Positions 37,554 through 45,897 of a stretch of DNA of 64,000 nucleotides are shown piece after piece. The stretch covers positions 1 to 64,000 of the forward strand of contig JAEUGW010000010.1 of NCBI GenBank assembly GCA_016795565.1, read 5' to 3'. The notes beneath the pieces are model-generated. The model had not been told where the DNA came from and searched no databases. It saw nothing but the letters and a program-made list of their open reading frames with translations. The DNA is from Opitutaceae bacterium (GTDB lineage Bacteria > Verrucomicrobiota > Verrucomicrobiia > Opitutales > Opitutaceae). Position numbers and translations under genes: made by a program. Numbering within the stretch: position 1 is the stretch's first letter; each line of letters opens with the position of its first letter.

Positions 37554-38117
37554 CTAGCCGCCGTAGTATTTGGGCCTTAAAACCCCGATGCAGGGCAGGT
37601 TGCGGTAGCGTTCGTTGAAATCGAGGCCGTAGCCGACGACGAATTCGTTGGGAATCTCGAAGCCCACGTAGTCCGCCTCGAAGGGCACGGCGCGGCGGGC
37701 CTTTTTGTCCAACAAGACGCAGGTGCGGACGGAGGCCGCGCCCTTGGCCTTGATCAGCCCGGCCACGGCGGCGAGGGTCTTGCCGGTGTCGAGGATGTCA
37801 TCCACCAGCAGCACGTGCTGGCCCTTCACATCCAGCTTCATCTGATCCACGATGCGGGGCTCGCCGACGGCCCGGGTGCCCGTGTGGTAACTGGAGGCGC
37901 GCAGGCAGTCCAAGCGCAGCGGGCTGCGCATCTGCCGCAGCAGGTCGGCGGTGAAAATCAACGCGCCGTTGACGATGGCCACGACCATCAGGTCCTTATG
38001 GGCATAGTCCCGGTTCAGTTGGGCCCCGAGGGCGGCGATGCGGCGCTTGATGGCCGCCGGTGTGACCAGGACGTGGTCAAGGTGCTTGAGTTCAGGCGGG
38101 CCTTTCGGGGAGGGCAT
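37554..38117 (-). CDS. hpt: Hypoxanthine phosphoribosyltransferase
   Basis: A 187-residue purine salvage enzyme. ATG at 38117 (MPSPKGPPELKHLDHVLV) is chosen; a farther start at 38153 overlaps the divergent gene. The PRPP motif VLLVDDILDTGKTLAAV is at about 108-124, with VAIVNGALIFTADLLRQ near 48 and the C-terminal FVVGYGLDFNERYRNLP typical of Hpt. It is separated from tRNA-Ser by about 57 bases. Confidence 0.93.
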   Translation of the reverse strand: MPSPKGPPELKHLDHVLVTPAAIKRRIAALGAQLNRDYAHKDLMVVAIVNGALIFTADLLRQMRSPLRLDCLRASSYHTGTRAVGEPRIVDQMKLDVKGQHVLLVDDILDTGKTLAAVAGLIKAKGAASVRTCVLLDKKARRAVPFEADYVGFEIPNEFVVGYGLDFNERYRNLPCIGVLRPKYYGG

Positions 38118-38236
38118 GACCGCGAGGAAAGGCCGGGCGGTCGCCGGTGGCAACCCGTTTGAACCGGGGCGGCGGGGATATTTTTTTTGACTTGGCCACG
38201 GGCGGCCGGTTGCCTCGCCGGGACGCGCGCCCTCCC

Positions 38237-39310
38237 ATGATATCGATCCAGGTTAAGCAACTGACCAAGCAATTCGGGAGCATCGTTGCGCTGCACGGCC
38301 TGGATCTGACGATCAACCCGGGCGAGCTGTTTTTCCTCCTCGGCCCCAGTGGCTGCGGGAAGACCACGCTGCTGCGCAGCTTGGCGGGCTTCTATATCCC
38401 GGAGAAGGGGCAGATTTTATTCGGCGAAGAGGACGTGACACGGCTGGAGCCGCACAAGCGGAATACCGGCATGATGTTTCAAAGCTACGCGCTGTGGCCG
38501 CACATGACGGTGGCGGAAAATGTTGCGTTCGGGCTGGAGGAGCGCCGCGTGCCGGCCGCCGAGGTCAAGCAGCGGGTCAGCGACGCCCTGGATTCGGTGC
38601 GCATGGAAAAATATGCTGACCGCAAACCCAACCAGCTTTCCGGCGGCCAGCAGCAGCGAGTTGCGCTGGCCCGCGCGCTGGTCATCCGTCCGCGCTGCCT
38701 GCTGCTCGATGAGCCCCTGTCCAATCTCGACGCCAAGCTCCGCCTCGAGATGCGCACGGAGATCCGCCGGGTCTGCAAGGAGTTCAAGCTCACCACGGTT
38801 TACGTCACGCACGACCAGAAGGAGGCCTTGTCCATCGCCGACCGGCTGGCGATTTTGGAGAACGGGCATATCTTGCAGGTCGGCACCCCGCGGGAGGTTT
38901 ACAAGCGGCCGACCCGCCGGACCGTGGCCAACTTCATCGGCGAGACGGATTTTCTGGCCGGCAAGGTGCTGGGCCGGGTTGGCAACTACGTGACGGTGGA
39001 CACCGGGGTGGGCCGGTTTGACGGGGTATTCGGTGATCCCGCCAACATGCCCGAGGTCGGCGCCGAGGTCACGGTCTCCATCCGGCCGGAGTGCTGGGAG
39101 CTGCACCGCAGCGCCGAGCAGCGAAACGTGGTGAGGGGGCGCATCGGCCAGTCCACATACTTGGGCGAGGTTGCCCAATACGAGTTCGTCACCAGCAACG
39201 GCACGCGCCTGAAGATATTCGAGCGCAATCCGCGCTTCGTGGACGGCGCCGCGCGCGGTGAACTGTATGCCACGGTCGAGCCGGATGACGTTGTGGTGCT
39301 GGTCGGGTGA
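38237..39310 (+). CDS. ABC transporter ATP-binding protein (FbpC/PotA type)
   Basis: A 357-residue ATPase. Start ATG at 38237 (MISIQVKQLTKQFGSIVAL). Walker A LLGPSGCGKTTLLRSL, Q-loop MFQSYALWPHMTV, signature LSGGQQQRVALARAL, Walker B CLLLDEPLSNLD and switch YVTHDQKEAL are complete, and a C-terminal TOBE domain follows (residues about 285-357). This form usually serves iron(III), sulfate or polyamine import. The gene after it encodes a binding protein, but no permease is seen in between. Confidence 0.92.
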   Translation: MISIQVKQLTKQFGSIVALHGLDLTINPGELFFLLGPSGCGKTTLLRSLAGFYIPEKGQILFGEEDVTRLEPHKRNTGMMFQSYALWPHMTVAENVAFGLEERRVPAAEVKQRVSDALDSVRMEKYADRKPNQLSGGQQQRVALARALVIRPRCLLLDEPLSNLDAKLRLEMRTEIRRVCKEFKLTTVYVTHDQKEALSIADRLAILENGHILQVGTPREVYKRPTRRTVANFIGETDFLAGKVLGRVGNYVTVDTGVGRFDGVFGDPANMPEVGAEVTVSIRPECWELHRSAEQRNVVRGRIGQSTYLGEVAQYEFVTSNGTRLKIFERNPRFVDGAARGELYATVEPDDVVVLVG

Positions 39311-39346
39311 GCGCCCATGCAAACCGGCCCAGCCAACGGTGCGTAT

Positions 39347-39414
39347 GTAGGGGCGTCGCTTGACGTCGCCCGTTCAGGTGGCACGGCCCGGGCGTCGTCG
39401 AGCGACGCCCCTAC
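39347..39414. repeat. Inverted repeat (gtaggggcgtcgc...gcgacgcccctac)
   Basis: Arms gtaggggcgtcgcttgacg and cgtcgagcgacgcccctac (19 bases) match with one mismatch and enclose 30 bases. It lies between the ABC ATPase and binding-protein genes. Confidence 0.75.
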
Positions 39415-39426
39415 AGGTTGCCAGCC

Positions 39427-41058
39427 ATGAAGCGGGCGCTGATCATCATCGCTTTGGCCGCTGTGGTGGGCCTGCCCTTTGTTTTCCGCCCCAAGCAGGC
39501 GACGCGCGAGACCGCCGACGAGACACTGGTCATCATCACGCCGCACAACGAGGCGCTGCGCCACGAATACACCCGTGGTTTCCGCGAGTGGTATCGCGCC
39601 CGCACGGGCCGGACCGTGGCGATTGACTGGCGCGTCATCGGCGGCACGAGCGAGATCACCCGTTTCCTCGAGTCGGAATACGTCTCCGCTTTCCAGCGTC
39701 ATTGGACACAAACGCTCGGGCGCGACTGGAGCACGGAGGTGCAGGCGGCCTTTCAGAATGGGAAATTGGTGCCGGATCCGACCCCGGAGGATGACACGCC
39801 CGAAATGGCGGCCCGTCGGGCCTTCCTCGACTCCAACATTTCCTGCGGGATCGATATCTTCTTTGGCGGCGGCAGTTTTGACTTCATTCGCCAGGCCAAT
39901 GCGGGACGCCTGGTGGATTCCGGCATCATGAAGCTGCATCCGGAATGGTTTAAGGAAGACGTCATCCCGCAGTCGTTCACCGGCGAGCCCTACTGGGATC
40001 CGAAAGGCCGGTGGGTCGGCGACGTGCTCAGCAGCTACGGCATGATCTACAATCGCGACTCGCTGCAGCGACTGGGCATCGAGCAGGAACCGCGGGCTTG
40101 GGACGACCTGCAGAATCCCAAGCTGCAGGGTGAGATTGCGCTGTGCGACCCGACCAAGAGCAGTTCCATCGCGAAAGCCTTCGAGAATGTCATCCAGCAG
40201 CACATCTATCGGGAATGGGCGCGCCTCGAGCGGGAGACGGGGCAGCCCCGCTTGGGCCTCGAGCGGCAGGCGGTGGAGGCCGGGTGGGCGAGCGGATTGC
40301 GATTGTTGCAGCGGGCCGGAGCCAACGCCCGGTATTTCACCGACACCTCCCAGAAGCCGCCGATTGATGTGATCCAGGGCAACTCGGCCATCGGGATGTG
40401 CATCGATTTCTACGGACGCGGCAGCTTTCAGGGCACCGCCCGCCGGGTGGATGGCTCGCCCGGCCGCATCGGCTATTATTCGCCGGCGGATGGCACGGTG
40501 CTGTCGCCTGACCCGATTGCCGTCATGCGGGGTGCGCCCAATCCGACGGTCTCGCTGGCCTTCATGGAGTATGCGCTCTCGATGGACGGCCAGAAGCTCT
40601 GGAACTTCAAGGTCGGCGTGCCCGGCGGCACGGACCGCTACGAGTTGCGCCGGCTGCCCATCCGGCGGGATTTCTACACCCGGGACTACGCCCGCTACCG
40701 TTCCGATCCCGACGTGAATCCCTATGCCGGGGCGAATCCCCTCATCTACAACGCGACCTGGACGGGCGGCGACACCTTTCGGGCCATGGCGTTTGTCATC
40801 CGCGTGATGTGCCTCGACACGCACCCGGAGCTCGTGGCGGCTTGGAAGGAAATTATCCGCGCGGGCATGCCGGCGGACGCGCTGGCGGTGATGAGCGACA
40901 TGTCCGCCGTGGCCTATCCGCAGATCAAGGGGCGCATCGTGCCGGCCCTTTCCTCGAAGAACAAGGTGGACGAAATCCGCCTCGCCAACGAACTCGCCGG
41001 CCAGTTCCGCGCGCAATACCTGAAAGCAGCCGAGTTGGCGCGGTCAGGCCAACGGTGA
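39427..41058 (+). CDS. Extracellular solute-binding protein (membrane-anchored)
   Basis: A 543-residue protein. ATG at 39427 gives MKRALIIIALAAVVGLPFVF, an N-terminal membrane segment without lipobox. The fold of class II binding proteins is suggested by ADETLVIITPHNEALRHEY, RTVAIDWRVIGGTSEITRF near 65 and YGMIYNRDSLQRLGI near 205, then LALDPTKSSSIAKA-like and a C-terminal helical part. An iron-type substrate is suggested by the neighbouring FbpC-like ATPase. No permease gene is found. At more than 500 residues it is longer than most members. Confidence 0.85.
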   Translation: MKRALIIIALAAVVGLPFVFRPKQATRETADETLVIITPHNEALRHEYTRGFREWYRARTGRTVAIDWRVIGGTSEITRFLESEYVSAFQRHWTQTLGRDWSTEVQAAFQNGKLVPDPTPEDDTPEMAARRAFLDSNISCGIDIFFGGGSFDFIRQANAGRLVDSGIMKLHPEWFKEDVIPQSFTGEPYWDPKGRWVGDVLSSYGMIYNRDSLQRLGIEQEPRAWDDLQNPKLQGEIALCDPTKSSSIAKAFENVIQQHIYREWARLERETGQPRLGLERQAVEAGWASGLRLLQRAGANARYFTDTSQKPPIDVIQGNSAIGMCIDFYGRGSFQGTARRVDGSPGRIGYYSPADGTVLSPDPIAVMRGAPNPTVSLAFMEYALSMDGQKLWNFKVGVPGGTDRYELRRLPIRRDFYTRDYARYRSDPDVNPYAGANPLIYNATWTGGDTFRAMAFVIRVMCLDTHPELVAAWKEIIRAGMPADALAVMSDMSAVAYPQIKGRIVPALSSKNKVDEIRLANELAGQFRAQYLKAAELARSGQR

Positions 41059-41079
41059 GGTTTGGGCGACCGGCGACGC

Positions 41080-41739
41080 TCAGAGACCGGCGATAGTCGC
41101 GGCAAAGGCGGCCTTGTCGGCGGACTTGAAAAACGAGGTGCCGGCCACGAAGGTGTCGGCACCGGCCGCGCGACATTCCTTGGCGGTGGCAAGGTCAACA
41201 CCGCCATCCACCTCGAGGCGGAACTGCAGGCTGCGCTTCCGCCGCCAGCCGTCGATTTCCTGCAGCTTGGGCAGCATGTCGTGCCGGAAGGGCTGGCCGC
41301 CAAAGCCGGGCTGGACGGTCATCACGAGCACGAGGTCCACCTGTTCGACAAGAGCCTCGATGGCGGAGGCCGGCGTGCCGGGGTTGAGCACGATGCCGCA
41401 TTGGCAGCCGAGTTGGCGGATGCGGGCGAGCGTGCCGCGGTGATCGTAGGCGGGCTCGATGTGGATGCTGATGAGGTTGGCGCCGGCCTGGGCAAAGGGC
41501 TCGATGTATTTCTGTGGCTCCGCGAGCATCAGGTGGGTATCGAAAAACAGTTTGCAGCCGGCGCGGCGGAGCGCGGCCAGGGTCTCGGGCCCGAAGGTCA
41601 GGTTGGGCACAAAATGCCCGTCCATGATATCGCAATGCAGCCAAGGGGCTCCGCTGTCGGCCACGAGCCGGGCGCTGGCGGCCAGATTGGCATGGTCGCC
41701 AGCGAGCAGGGAGGGGGCAATGATTGAGGCGTGCGGCAT
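41080..41739 (-). CDS. rpe: Ribulose-phosphate 3-epimerase
   Basis: A 219-residue TIM-barrel enzyme of the pentose phosphate pathway. ATG 41739 gives MPHASIIAPSLLAGDHANL. Motifs LHCDIMDGHFVPNLTFGP, DTHLMLAEP, GIVLNPGTPAS, VMTVQPGFGGQPF and LEVDGGVDLATA are complete with the metal-binding His and Asp residues. It converges with the binding-protein gene. Confidence 0.96.
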   Translation of the reverse strand: MPHASIIAPSLLAGDHANLAASARLVADSGAPWLHCDIMDGHFVPNLTFGPETLAALRRAGCKLFFDTHLMLAEPQKYIEPFAQAGANLISIHIEPAYDHRGTLARIRQLGCQCGIVLNPGTPASAIEALVEQVDLVLVMTVQPGFGGQPFRHDMLPKLQEIDGWRRKRSLQFRLEVDGGVDLATAKECRAAGADTFVAGTSFFKSADKAAFAATIAGL

Positions 41740-41792
41740 GGCGCGAGGAGCATGGAGCACGATGCACACTTCCGGCTCAACTCTGTATTTAC

Positions 41793-41853
41793 TGTAGCGG
41801 CGGTCTATGACCGCCGATTGAACAGACGACGGCGGTCATAGACCGCCGCTACA
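41793..41853. repeat. gtagcggcggtc hairpin repeat
   Basis: Left arm tgtagcggcggtctatgac, right arm gtcatagaccgccgctaca; nearly perfect. It fills the gap between rpe and lptE. Same family as 4781-4851, 20093-20116 and 58503-58554. Confidence 0.8.
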
Positions 41854-41857
41854 AGGC

Positions 41858-42403
41858 TTACCACGTGTCGAGCACCGCATGCACGGCCTCGTTCGCGAGC
41901 TGTTCGGCGAGCAGGGACAAGGCCTGATATTCGGCAGGCACGAGGCCGCTGTCGGTGAAGACGCCGCGCTTGGCGGTGAGCGGGCGCTGGTCAAAGAGAG
42001 CCTGCTGGGTGCGCTGGTCGGTCAGGGTGGCGTGCGCGCGCAACGAAACATCAAAACGCCGCGCCAGCCCAGTGTCATCCTGCCGTGAAACCGCCACGCT
42101 GCGGTCGTAGCCGGTGAGCGAGATGCGCAGCACGGCCTCGGCTTCGGCGGGTGATGCGGTCAGCGTCACGCGCCCGTCCTTGAGGAAGGCCTCGCGCAGC
42201 TGCGTTGTGACGAGTTCGCGGGCCTGCGGGATCAGCGCCTCCGTGGTGACAGGCGCGACGAAGAGTTTGGTGAACTTCGGCTCGGTGCCGGTGCCCAGCC
42301 GGTAGCCGGCGCAGCCGGTGAAACCGAGGACGGAGGACAGAAGACCGAGAACAACAAGGCAGCGGGCAAATCCGCCACCGCCGCGTTTGGAAAGGTCAGA
42401 CAT
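41858..42403 (-). CDS. lptE: LPS-assembly lipoprotein LptE
   Basis: A 181-residue outer-membrane lipoprotein that plugs LptD. The lipobox LGFTGCAGYRLG places the modified cysteine near residue 31. The mature part has the LptE/RlpB pattern FTKLFVAPVTTEALIPQ, then LREAFLKDGRVTL and beta-rich segments with DDTGLARRFDVSLRAHATLT. The gene lies 14 bases after bamD on the same strand, in a block of envelope genes. lptD is not in the window. Confidence 0.85.
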   Translation of the reverse strand: MSDLSKRGGGGFARCLVVLGLLSSVLGFTGCAGYRLGTGTEPKFTKLFVAPVTTEALIPQARELVTTQLREAFLKDGRVTLTASPAEAEAVLRISLTGYDRSVAVSRQDDTGLARRFDVSLRAHATLTDQRTQQALFDQRPLTAKRGVFTDSGLVPAEYQALSLLAEQLANEAVHAVLDTW

Positions 42404-42417
42404 GGGGAGCCAGCCCC

Positions 42418-43494
42418 TCAGAACAGCCAGAGGCGCTTTTTCTTCTTCGGCTCGACCGGCTTGGGGGCGGGCTGGCCGGCGGCCGCGGCGGCTTGGGCCT
42501 CCAGCTTGGCATCCACATCAACAAGTTTGGCGCGAGCCTGGGTGGCGACGGCAGAATCGGGATAGACCGTGATCGCCTCGTTGTAGAAGACCTTGGCGGC
42601 CTTGTAATTCCGACGATACTTGTAGTAGTAGTCGGCGATGGTCAGCTTGCTCTGGGCGAGGACGGTTTTCATCTTCGCCAGGCCGTTTTCGGCCTGAGCC
42701 ATGCCGGCGTCGCCCGGGAAGAGAATCATGTAGTCCTCGTAGTAGGTGACGGCCTGGGTGGTCGAGGCTTGGTCGTAATACGGCCCATCGACCAGCGAGG
42801 CGTGGGTGTCGGCGATCTTCAGATAGGCGTCGGGCGTGAGGACGCTGCGCGGGTAGGTGTTGATCATGCGGTCGAGGGCGTCGATCGCCGCCTCGGTCTC
42901 ACCGACCTGCTTGTAGCCGCGGGCGGCGTTCATCAGGGAAAGCGGGGCGTAGTCGCTGTAAGGGGCGGTCGCGACGATGGTTTCAAAATACTCCAGGGCG
43001 CGTTCGCGATTCTTGAACCCGGGCAGCCAGCCCCAGATGCGGGTGCGTTTGCCGGCAAACAGGTCGGCGGCGATGCGGTATTGCTCGCCGATGACCTGGT
43101 TGAATTTCTCCGAACTCGGATAACGCGCCACCAATTGCTGGAAGGTGGCGAAGGCCTTGTAGTATTGCTGGTTCTGCTGCTGGATGCGGCCTGCCCGGTA
43201 GAGGGCTTCGGGGGCGAAGACGGAGTTGGGGTATTTCTTGGCGACGCTGGTGTAGAGCTTGAGGGCGGAATCCGACTTGCGGGATTCCTCCGCCGCGCGC
43301 GCTCGGTTCATCGAGTCGATGGCATGTCGGCCCTCCTCACCGGCCAGGCCGGCGAGCGCGCCGCCCTCGACCTTCCAGCCATCCTGTGGCGTCCAGACCA
43401 GATCGGCTGTGACCCGGGCGGGAACAATGAAAAGCGCAGCGGCGGCGGCGAACAGGAGGGAGAGGGGGAGACGGCGCATGAAACGAATGGTCAC
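42418..43494 (-). CDS. bamD: Outer-membrane assembly factor BamD-like TPR protein
   Basis: A 358-residue periplasmic protein with TPR repeats like YfiO/BamD. It starts with GTG at 43494 inside the fabH stop (GTGA); an ATG at 43479 is an alternative, giving MRRLPLSLLFAAAAALF. There is a signal peptide but no lipobox cysteine, unlike BamD of E. coli, so attachment to the membrane is unclear. TPR-like units include SALKLYTSVAKKYPNSVFA and YKAFATFQQLVARYPSSEKF. It would act in beta-barrel insertion. The C-terminus is Ala/Pro-rich and ends KKKKRLWLF. Confidence 0.85.
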   Translation of the reverse strand: MTIRFMRRLPLSLLFAAAAALFIVPARVTADLVWTPQDGWKVEGGALAGLAGEEGRHAIDSMNRARAAEESRKSDSALKLYTSVAKKYPNSVFAPEALYRAGRIQQQNQQYYKAFATFQQLVARYPSSEKFNQVIGEQYRIAADLFAGKRTRIWGWLPGFKNRERALEYFETIVATAPYSDYAPLSLMNAARGYKQVGETEAAIDALDRMINTYPRSVLTPDAYLKIADTHASLVDGPYYDQASTTQAVTYYEDYMILFPGDAGMAQAENGLAKMKTVLAQSKLTIADYYYKYRRNYKAAKVFYNEAITVYPDSAVATQARAKLVDVDAKLEAQAAAAAGQPAPKPVEPKKKKRLWLF

Positions 43495-44477
43495 CAGCGA
43501 ATAAGAGTGGCTCCGTAGGTCAAGCCAGCGCCAAAGGCGACCAGCAGCGTGAGATCGCCCGGTTTGATGCGGCCGGCGCGGCGGGCCTCGTCCAAGGCCA
43601 GGGGGATGGAGGCGGAGGAGGTGTTGCCGTAGCGATCGAGGTTCACGTAAACCCGGTCCATCGGCACCTTCAGGCTCCCGGCGAGAGATTCAATGATGCG
43701 GATGTTGGCCTGATGGGGGATCACAAGGTTGATTTGGTCAGGCGTGAGGTTGTGTTGTTCCATCATCTCGCGGGCGACGGTCTCCATGACGCGGACGGCG
43801 CTCTTGAAGACTTCGCGGCCATTCATCCGGATGCAGTGCGCGCGCTCCTCCACGGACTTGGCGTCGGCGGGGCGCTTGCTGCCGCCGGCGGAGATATAGA
43901 GGTTGTCGGCAAACTCGCCGTCGGCCCCGAGGTCGGAGCCCAGGATGCCGATCCCCGGCTGATCCACCTTGTGGAGCACGGCGGCACCGGCGGCATCGCC
44001 GAAAAGCACACAGGTGGTCCGGTCGGTCCAGTCGGTGACGGTGGAGAGTTTCTCGGCGCCGATGATGAGGGCGCGCTTGTAGCGGTTGGTGAGGAGTTGG
44101 CCGTAGGCGATCTCCAGGGCGTAGAGGAAGCCCGAGCAGGCGGCGGCGATGTCGAAGCAGGTCGCATGGGCGGGCACCCCGAGCTTGTGCTGCACGTAAC
44201 AGGCCGTGGAGGGCAGGGGGGTGTCGGGCGAGGCCGTGGCCACGATGAGCAGATCGATGTCACTGGCCTGCAGCTTGGCGTCGGCGAGCGCGGCCATGGC
44301 CGACTTGACAGCGAGATCGGAGCACGCCTCGTCCGCGGCGGCGATGCGGCGCTCCCGGATGCCGGAGCGGCTGAAGATCCACTCATCGGAGGTGTCCACC
44401 ATCTTGGACAGGTCGTCGTTGGTGAGCACTTTGGATGGGGCGTAGGAACCGACGCCGGCAATGATGACTGAGGCCAT
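43491..44477 (-). CDS. fabH: 3-oxoacyl-ACP synthase III
   Basis: A 328-residue condensing enzyme that starts fatty acid synthesis. The start ATG at 44477 gives MASVIIAGVGSYAPSKVLTN; the open frame reaches further but without similarity. The catalytic triad is C114 (AAACSGFLYA), H255 (IPHQANIR) and N285 (YGNTSSAS). It follows plsX by eight bases and overlaps bamD by four, so plsX, fabH, bamD and lptE appear to be co-transcribed with rpmF. Confidence 0.96.
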   Translation of the reverse strand: MASVIIAGVGSYAPSKVLTNDDLSKMVDTSDEWIFSRSGIRERRIAAADEACSDLAVKSAMAALADAKLQASDIDLLIVATASPDTPLPSTACYVQHKLGVPAHATCFDIAAACSGFLYALEIAYGQLLTNRYKRALIIGAEKLSTVTDWTDRTTCVLFGDAAGAAVLHKVDQPGIGILGSDLGADGEFADNLYISAGGSKRPADAKSVEERAHCIRMNGREVFKSAVRVMETVAREMMEQHNLTPDQINLVIPHQANIRIIESLAGSLKVPMDRVYVNLDRYGNTSSASIPLALDEARRAGRIKPGDLTLLVAFGAGLTYGATLIRW

Positions 44478-44485
44478 AAAAAAGA

Positions 44486-45559
44486 TTAGGAGGCGACAGG
44501 CGGCGTGGTCAACGGCGCGGTCATGCGCGTGTTGGCTCCGGCGATGTCGGACTCGATGCGGTGGTAGAGATCGTGATGGATGATCTTGGCCGCGACCCGG
44601 ATGGCGCTGCCCCAGGCATGGCGATTGGAGGAACCGTGGGCTTTGAGGATGTTGCCGCGCACGCCGAGCAGGGGGGCACCGCCGTAGGCATCGGGGTTCA
44701 TTCGGGACTTCAGCACATCGAAGGCCCCCTTGGCGAGGGCGCCACCCAGCAGGCGCACCGGGGTGCGCTTGATTTCCTCCCGCAGCATGCCGCTGATGAA
44801 CTTGGCGAGCGACTCCCAGGTCTTGAGCAGGGTGTTCCCGACGAAGCCGTCGCACACCACCACGTCAACGTGGTCGCGAAACACCTGAAAGCCCTCGATG
44901 GGGCCGCTGTAATTGATGATGCCGTTGATCTTCTTGAGCAGATTGTTCGCCTCGGTGGTGAGAGCGGTGCCCTTGCCCTCCTCGGTGCCGATGGTGAGCA
45001 GGCCGACACGCGGCGCCGCGATGCCGAAAATGACGCGCGCGTAGTCGGCGCCGAGAATGGCGTTGTGCACTAGGTGCTCGGCGGTGGCCTCGGGGTTGGC
45101 TCCGGCGTCGATCAGGATGAAGTGGCCGTTTTCCCGCGGGATGACGGCGGCCAGCACCGGGCGGTCCACGCCGCTGATCGAACCGACGAGCAGCTTGCTG
45201 CCCGCCATCAGCGCCCCGGTGTTGCCGGAGCTGACGAAGGCGGCCGCCTGGCCCTCCTTCACGAGATTGAAGCCCCGAACCATCGAGGAATCTTTTTTCC
45301 GCACAATGGCCCGCAGCGGCTTGTCCTCCATCGTGATCACCTCGGAGGCATGCACGATGGCGAGCCGGGCATGGTCCTTCAGGCCGGCGGCGGCGATTAA
45401 TGGCTCCAGCACGGCCTGGTCGCCGACGAGCGAAATCGGGTTGATGGCCTCGTCGGCCAGCGCGAGCTTGACCGCCGCCACGACTTCCGCCGGACCGAGA
45501 TCGCCGCCCATCGCGTCCACCGCAATCCGGGCGTGAACAGTCGCGGGACTGGCCGTCAC
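44486..45559 (-). CDS. plsX: Phosphate acyltransferase PlsX
   Basis: A 357-residue enzyme that makes acyl-phosphate from acyl-ACP for phospholipid synthesis. Start GTG at 45559. Motifs ARIAVDAMGGDLGP, VSSGNTGALMAGSKLLVG and GFVGNTLLKTWES are hallmark sequences. Its partner PlsY is in the window at 54926-55621, though not adjacent. Order rpmF-plsX-fabH is widely conserved in bacteria. Confidence 0.96.
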   Translation of the reverse strand: MTASPATVHARIAVDAMGGDLGPAEVVAAVKLALADEAINPISLVGDQAVLEPLIAAAGLKDHARLAIVHASEVITMEDKPLRAIVRKKDSSMVRGFNLVKEGQAAAFVSSGNTGALMAGSKLLVGSISGVDRPVLAAVIPRENGHFILIDAGANPEATAEHLVHNAILGADYARVIFGIAAPRVGLLTIGTEEGKGTALTTEANNLLKKINGIINYSGPIEGFQVFRDHVDVVVCDGFVGNTLLKTWESLAKFISGMLREEIKRTPVRLLGGALAKGAFDVLKSRMNPDAYGGAPLLGVRGNILKAHGSSNRHAWGSAIRVAAKIIHHDLYHRIESDIAGANTRMTAPLTTPPVAS

Positions 45560-45597
45560 GGAGTTAATGGGCGGGAAAACTGAACTCGAAAACGAGC

Positions 45598-45774
45598 TTA
45601 GACCTCGACGTTGAGGACTTGGCGGCCGCGGTAGATTCCGGTCTTGGGATTCACGCGATGCGGGCGGACAGAGCCGCCGTCACTATCCTTGGCAAATTGG
45701 GGGGCGCGGAGGGCGTTGGCGGCGCGGCGGTTGGCGCTGCGGCGCTTGGATTGTTTGCGTTTCGGATTGGCCAT
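45598..45774 (-). CDS. rpmF: 50S ribosomal protein L32 (zinc-free form)
   Basis: A 58-residue ribosomal protein. It begins MANPKRKQSKRRSANRRAAN and ends GRQVLNVEV. The PHRVNPKTGIYRGR segment is typical. The four zinc-ribbon cysteines of the C+ form are missing, so it is a C- type L32. It is the first gene of the rpmF-plsX-fabH block, with a 38-base gap to plsX. Confidence 0.95.
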   Translation of the reverse strand: MANPKRKQSKRRSANRRAANALRAPQFAKDSDGGSVRPHRVNPKTGIYRGRQVLNVEV

Positions 45775-45897
45775 AAAGAAGGAGAGTTAGGAGCGTGTGG
45801 GGTCGCAAGACCCGGTGCTTATTGGTTATATAAAGATGAGGGTCGTAAGGTTCGTGCCAAAGGCCGTCAAGAGTTATGTCGCCCCCGCAACGGCGGG

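Noticed and set aside
38986..41016. A 676-codon open frame on the minus strand
   Set aside because: Antisense to the ATPase and binding-protein genes, without motifs.
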